From NCBI GenBank assembly GCA_004357015.1, contig SMXE01000062.1:1-5849 (forward strand): DNA of 5,849 nt. The letters are read 5' to 3'. The stretch comes from Caldithrix sp. (GTDB lineage Bacteria; Zhuqueibacterota; Zhuqueibacteria; Oceanimicrobiales; Oceanimicrobiaceae). Of this stretch, positions 3,924-5,849 are shown piece by piece. The notes below the pieces were generated by a model, which made no database searches, had not been told where the DNA came from, and saw nothing but the letters and a program-made list of their open reading frames with translations. Both the position numbers and the translations under genes were made by a program. Numbering within the stretch: the first letter of the stretch is position 1; the number at the start of each line of letters is the position of its first letter.

Positions 3924-5849
3924 GATTTTAGATAGCCGCATCATGGTGCTCGATGGCGCAATGGGAACGATGATTCAGGGCCACGGTCTGAGCGAAGAGG
4001 ATTTTCGCGGCGAGCAGTTCAAAGACCATCCACACCCCTTGAAGGGGGATAACGACCTGCTTTCCGTCACGCAACCGGAGCTCATCGCGGATATCCATCG
4101 GGCATTTCTCAAAGCAGGCGCGGACATCCTCGAAACCAACACGTTCAACTGCACGCCCATATCGCAGGCCGATTACCACCTGGAGGACAAAGCCTACGAA
4201 ATCAATCTGGCAGCGGCCAAAATCGCGCGCGCGGTGGCGGACGAGTTCACACGACAGACGCCCGAAAAGCCGCGCTTCGTCGCGGGCGCCCTGGGCCCGA
4301 CGAACAAGACTCTCTCCATGTCGCAAGACGTCAACAATCCGGGCTACCGGGCGGTGACGTTTGAGCAGATGGCGAACGCCTACAGCGAGCAGGTGCGAGG
4401 CTTGGTGGACGGCGGCGTCGATATTCTCCTGGTGGAGACCATTTTCGACACCCTCAATGCCAAAGCCGCGATTTACGCCATTCAGGAATACTTCTTCAGG
4501 ATTGGGAAAACGCTGCCGGTCATGATCTCAGGCACCATCGTCGATGCCAGCGGCCGCACCCTCTCCGGCCAAACCACCGAAGCGTTCTGGGTTTCCGTTT
4601 CACACACCAAGAATTTACTGAGTGTGGGGCTAAACTGCGCTCTCGGTTCGCAGCAAATGCGGCCGTTCATCGAAGAGCTTGCCCGCATCGCGCCCTGCAA
4701 CACCAGCCTCTACCCTAACGCCGGCCTGCCCAACGAATTCGGCGGCTACGACGAAACGCCGGAATTCATGGCAGAGCAGTTCAGAGACTACGCCAGCAGC
4801 GGTTTTGTCAACCTGGTGGGCGGCTGCTGCGGCACGACGCCGGAACACATCCAGGCCATCGCCGAAGAGGCGGCCCGCTACACACCGCGCAAGAAACCCG
4901 AAATCAAACCGTACCTGCGCCTTAGCGGACTCGAGCCGCTGGTGATCACCGAAGACACGAACTTTGTCAACGTGGGCGAGCGCACCAACGTCGCCGGTTC
5001 GCGCAAATTCGCGCGCCTGATCACGGAAGGCAACTACGAAGAAGCGCTGTCCGTGGCGCGCCAGCAGGTGGAAAACGGCGCCCAGATCATCGACATCAAC
5101 ATGGACGAAGGCATGCTCGACTCCGAGCAAGTGATGGTCACTTTCGTCAATCTCCTGAGTGCGGAGCCGGACATCGCGCGCGTACCGATCATGATCGATT
5201 CCTCCAAATGGTCGGTCATCGAAGCCGGGCTGCGCTGCCTGCAGGGCAAAGGTGTGGTGAACTCCATCAGCTTGAAAGAGGGCGAAGAGCAGTTCAAAGA
5301 GCACGCCAGAAAAGTCCTGGAGTATGGCGCCGCCGTCATCGTGATGGCCTTTGACGAGAACGGCCAGGCCGCGACGCTTGAGCGCAAGATCGAGATTTGC
5401 CGGCACGCCTACACCATCCTCATTGAAGAAATCGGGTTTCTGCCGCAGGACGTCATCTTCGACCCGAATATTCTGACCGTGGCCACCGGCATCGAAGAAC
5501 ACAACAATTACGCGCTTGACTACATTGAAGCGACCAAATGGATCAAACAAAATCTGCCGCTTGCCCAGGTGAGCGGCGGCGTCAGCAACATCTCATTTTC
5601 TTTCCGCGGCAACAACAAGCTGCGGGAGGCCATGCATTCGGCTTTTCTTTACCACGCCATCGCTGCCGGCATGGACATGGGCATCGTTAACGCTGGCCAG
5701 CTTGAGGTGTACCAAGAGATCCCGAAAGACCTCTTGCAACTAGTGGAAGACGTGCTGCTGAATCGGCGGTCGGACGCCACCGAAAGACTGGTGGCGTTTG
5801 CTGAGAAAATAAGCAACGAAGACGTTGCCGAGGAAGAGGAAGCGGCATG
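3895..5849 (+). CDS. metH: Cobalamin-dependent methionine synthase, N-terminal half
   Basis: MetH transfers the methyl group of 5-methyltetrahydrofolate through cobalamin to homocysteine, making methionine and tetrahydrofolate in the cytoplasm. About 651 of the usual 1,200 or so codons lie in the window. The frame is open at the right edge. The homocysteine module (about 15-330) shows VLDGAMGTM (18-26), [11 protein letters not shown] and [11 protein letters not shown]. Its zinc ligands are Cys248 in GLNCALG and Cys311-Cys312 in [11 protein letters not shown]. The pterin module (about 357-620) shows [14 protein letters not shown], then [57 protein letters not shown] and [12 protein letters not shown]. 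The sequence stops in the linker before the cobalamin cap domain, so the B12-binding DxHxxG motif and the activation domain are not seen. The ATG at 3895 was chosen because it gives the same N-terminal length as E. coli MetH. ATG 3901 (after AAGAA) and GTG 3877 are alternatives. No strong ribosome binding site is visible, and I recognise no cobalamin, SAM or SAH riboswitch upstream. Confidence 0.97.
   Translation, partial: MDMKLRQLLEILDSRIMVLDGAMGTMIQGHGLSEEDFRGEQFKDHPHPLKGDNDLLSVTQPELIADIHRAFLKAGADILETNTFNCTPISQADYHLEDKAYEINLAAAKIARAVADEFTRQTPEKPRFVAGALGPTNKTLSMSQDVNNPGYRAVTFEQMANAYSEQVRGLVDGGVDILLVETIFDTLNAKAAIYAIQEYFFRIGKTLPVMISGTIVDASGRTLSGQTTEAFWVSVSHTKNLLSVGLNCALGSQQMRPFIEELARIAPCNTSLYPNAGLPNEFGGYDETPEFMAEQFRDYASSGFVNLVGGCCGTTPEHIQAIAEEAARYTPRKKPEIKPYLRLSGLEPLVITEDTNFVNVGERTNVAGSRKFARLITEGNYEEALSVARQQVENGAQIIDINMDEGMLDSEQVMVTFVNLLSAEPDIARVPIMIDSSKWSVIEAGLRCLQGKGVVNSISLKEGEEQFKEHARKVLEYGAAVIVMAFDENGQAATLERKIEICRHAYTILIEEIGFLPQDVIFDPNILTVATGIEEHNNYALDYIEATKWIKQNLPLAQVSGGVSNISFSFRGNNKLREAMHSAFLYHAIAAGMDMGIVNAGQLEVYQEIPKDLLQLVEDVLLNRRSDATERLVAFAEKISNEDVAEEEEAA

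Noticed and set aside
4035..4050. CCCCTTGAAGGGGGAT resembling the DUF559-flanking repeat
   Set aside because: It codes for the conserved HPLKGD segment of MetH, where E. coli has DLKGNND. The similarity to the repeat is most likely coincidence.
4630..5550. Minus-strand open frame of 306 codons
   Set aside because: It lies entirely opposite the well-matched MetH homocysteine and folate modules. Its composition is that of a mirror frame of a GC-rich gene, with no family motif.

Overview
The window looks like chromosomal DNA of a free-living, probably Gram-negative bacterium of moderate GC content. The evidence is a lipoprotein-type signal on a beta-propeller protein, a PdxH and a long cobalamin-type methionine synthase. 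Choice-of-anchor B protein, DUF3047 and DUF559 genes, with many short intergenic repeats, would fit an uncultured lineage such as the FCB/Calditrichota (KSB1) neighbourhood or a deltaproteobacterium-like group. That placement is a guess from gene content, not a measurement.

Left part (1-1560): two minus-strand genes form a likely operon. pdxH (pyridoxamine 5'-phosphate oxidase, 888-1472) comes first, with a good sigma70-like promoter at 1525-1553. It is followed after 19 bases by a secreted DUF3047 protein (143-868). A weak hairpin lies beyond the end of the DUF3047 gene.

Middle part (1560-2575): a small DUF559 (Vsr/PD-(D/E)xK-like) endonuclease-family gene on the minus strand is framed tightly by a 10-bp inverted repeat, GGGGGATTTT/AAAATCCCCC. 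One copy supplies its probable ribosome binding site and the other overlaps its last codons. An 11-bp hairpin containing its stop codon lies just outside. About 85 bases beyond the other end is a perfect 16-bp hairpin followed by a second small hairpin. The rest, up to 2575, has no gene that I can support. This is the most unusual part of the window and resembles a small mobile or repeat-borne cassette.

Right part (2576-5849): a plus-strand choice-of-anchor B / LVIVD-repeat lipoprotein (2576-3673) is followed by a 221-base spacer with seven-base tandem repeats. Then comes metH (cobalamin-dependent methionine synthase), which runs off the right edge. The window holds its homocysteine and folate modules only. 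No cobalamin, SAM or SAH riboswitch was recognised in front of it.

The genes do not form one pathway. PdxH (vitamin B6 salvage) and MetH (methionine/folate) are housekeeping functions, DUF3047 and the lipoprotein are envelope proteins of unknown role, and DUF559 looks like an accessory insertion. I do not see a multi-gene defence, CRISPR or biosynthetic system.
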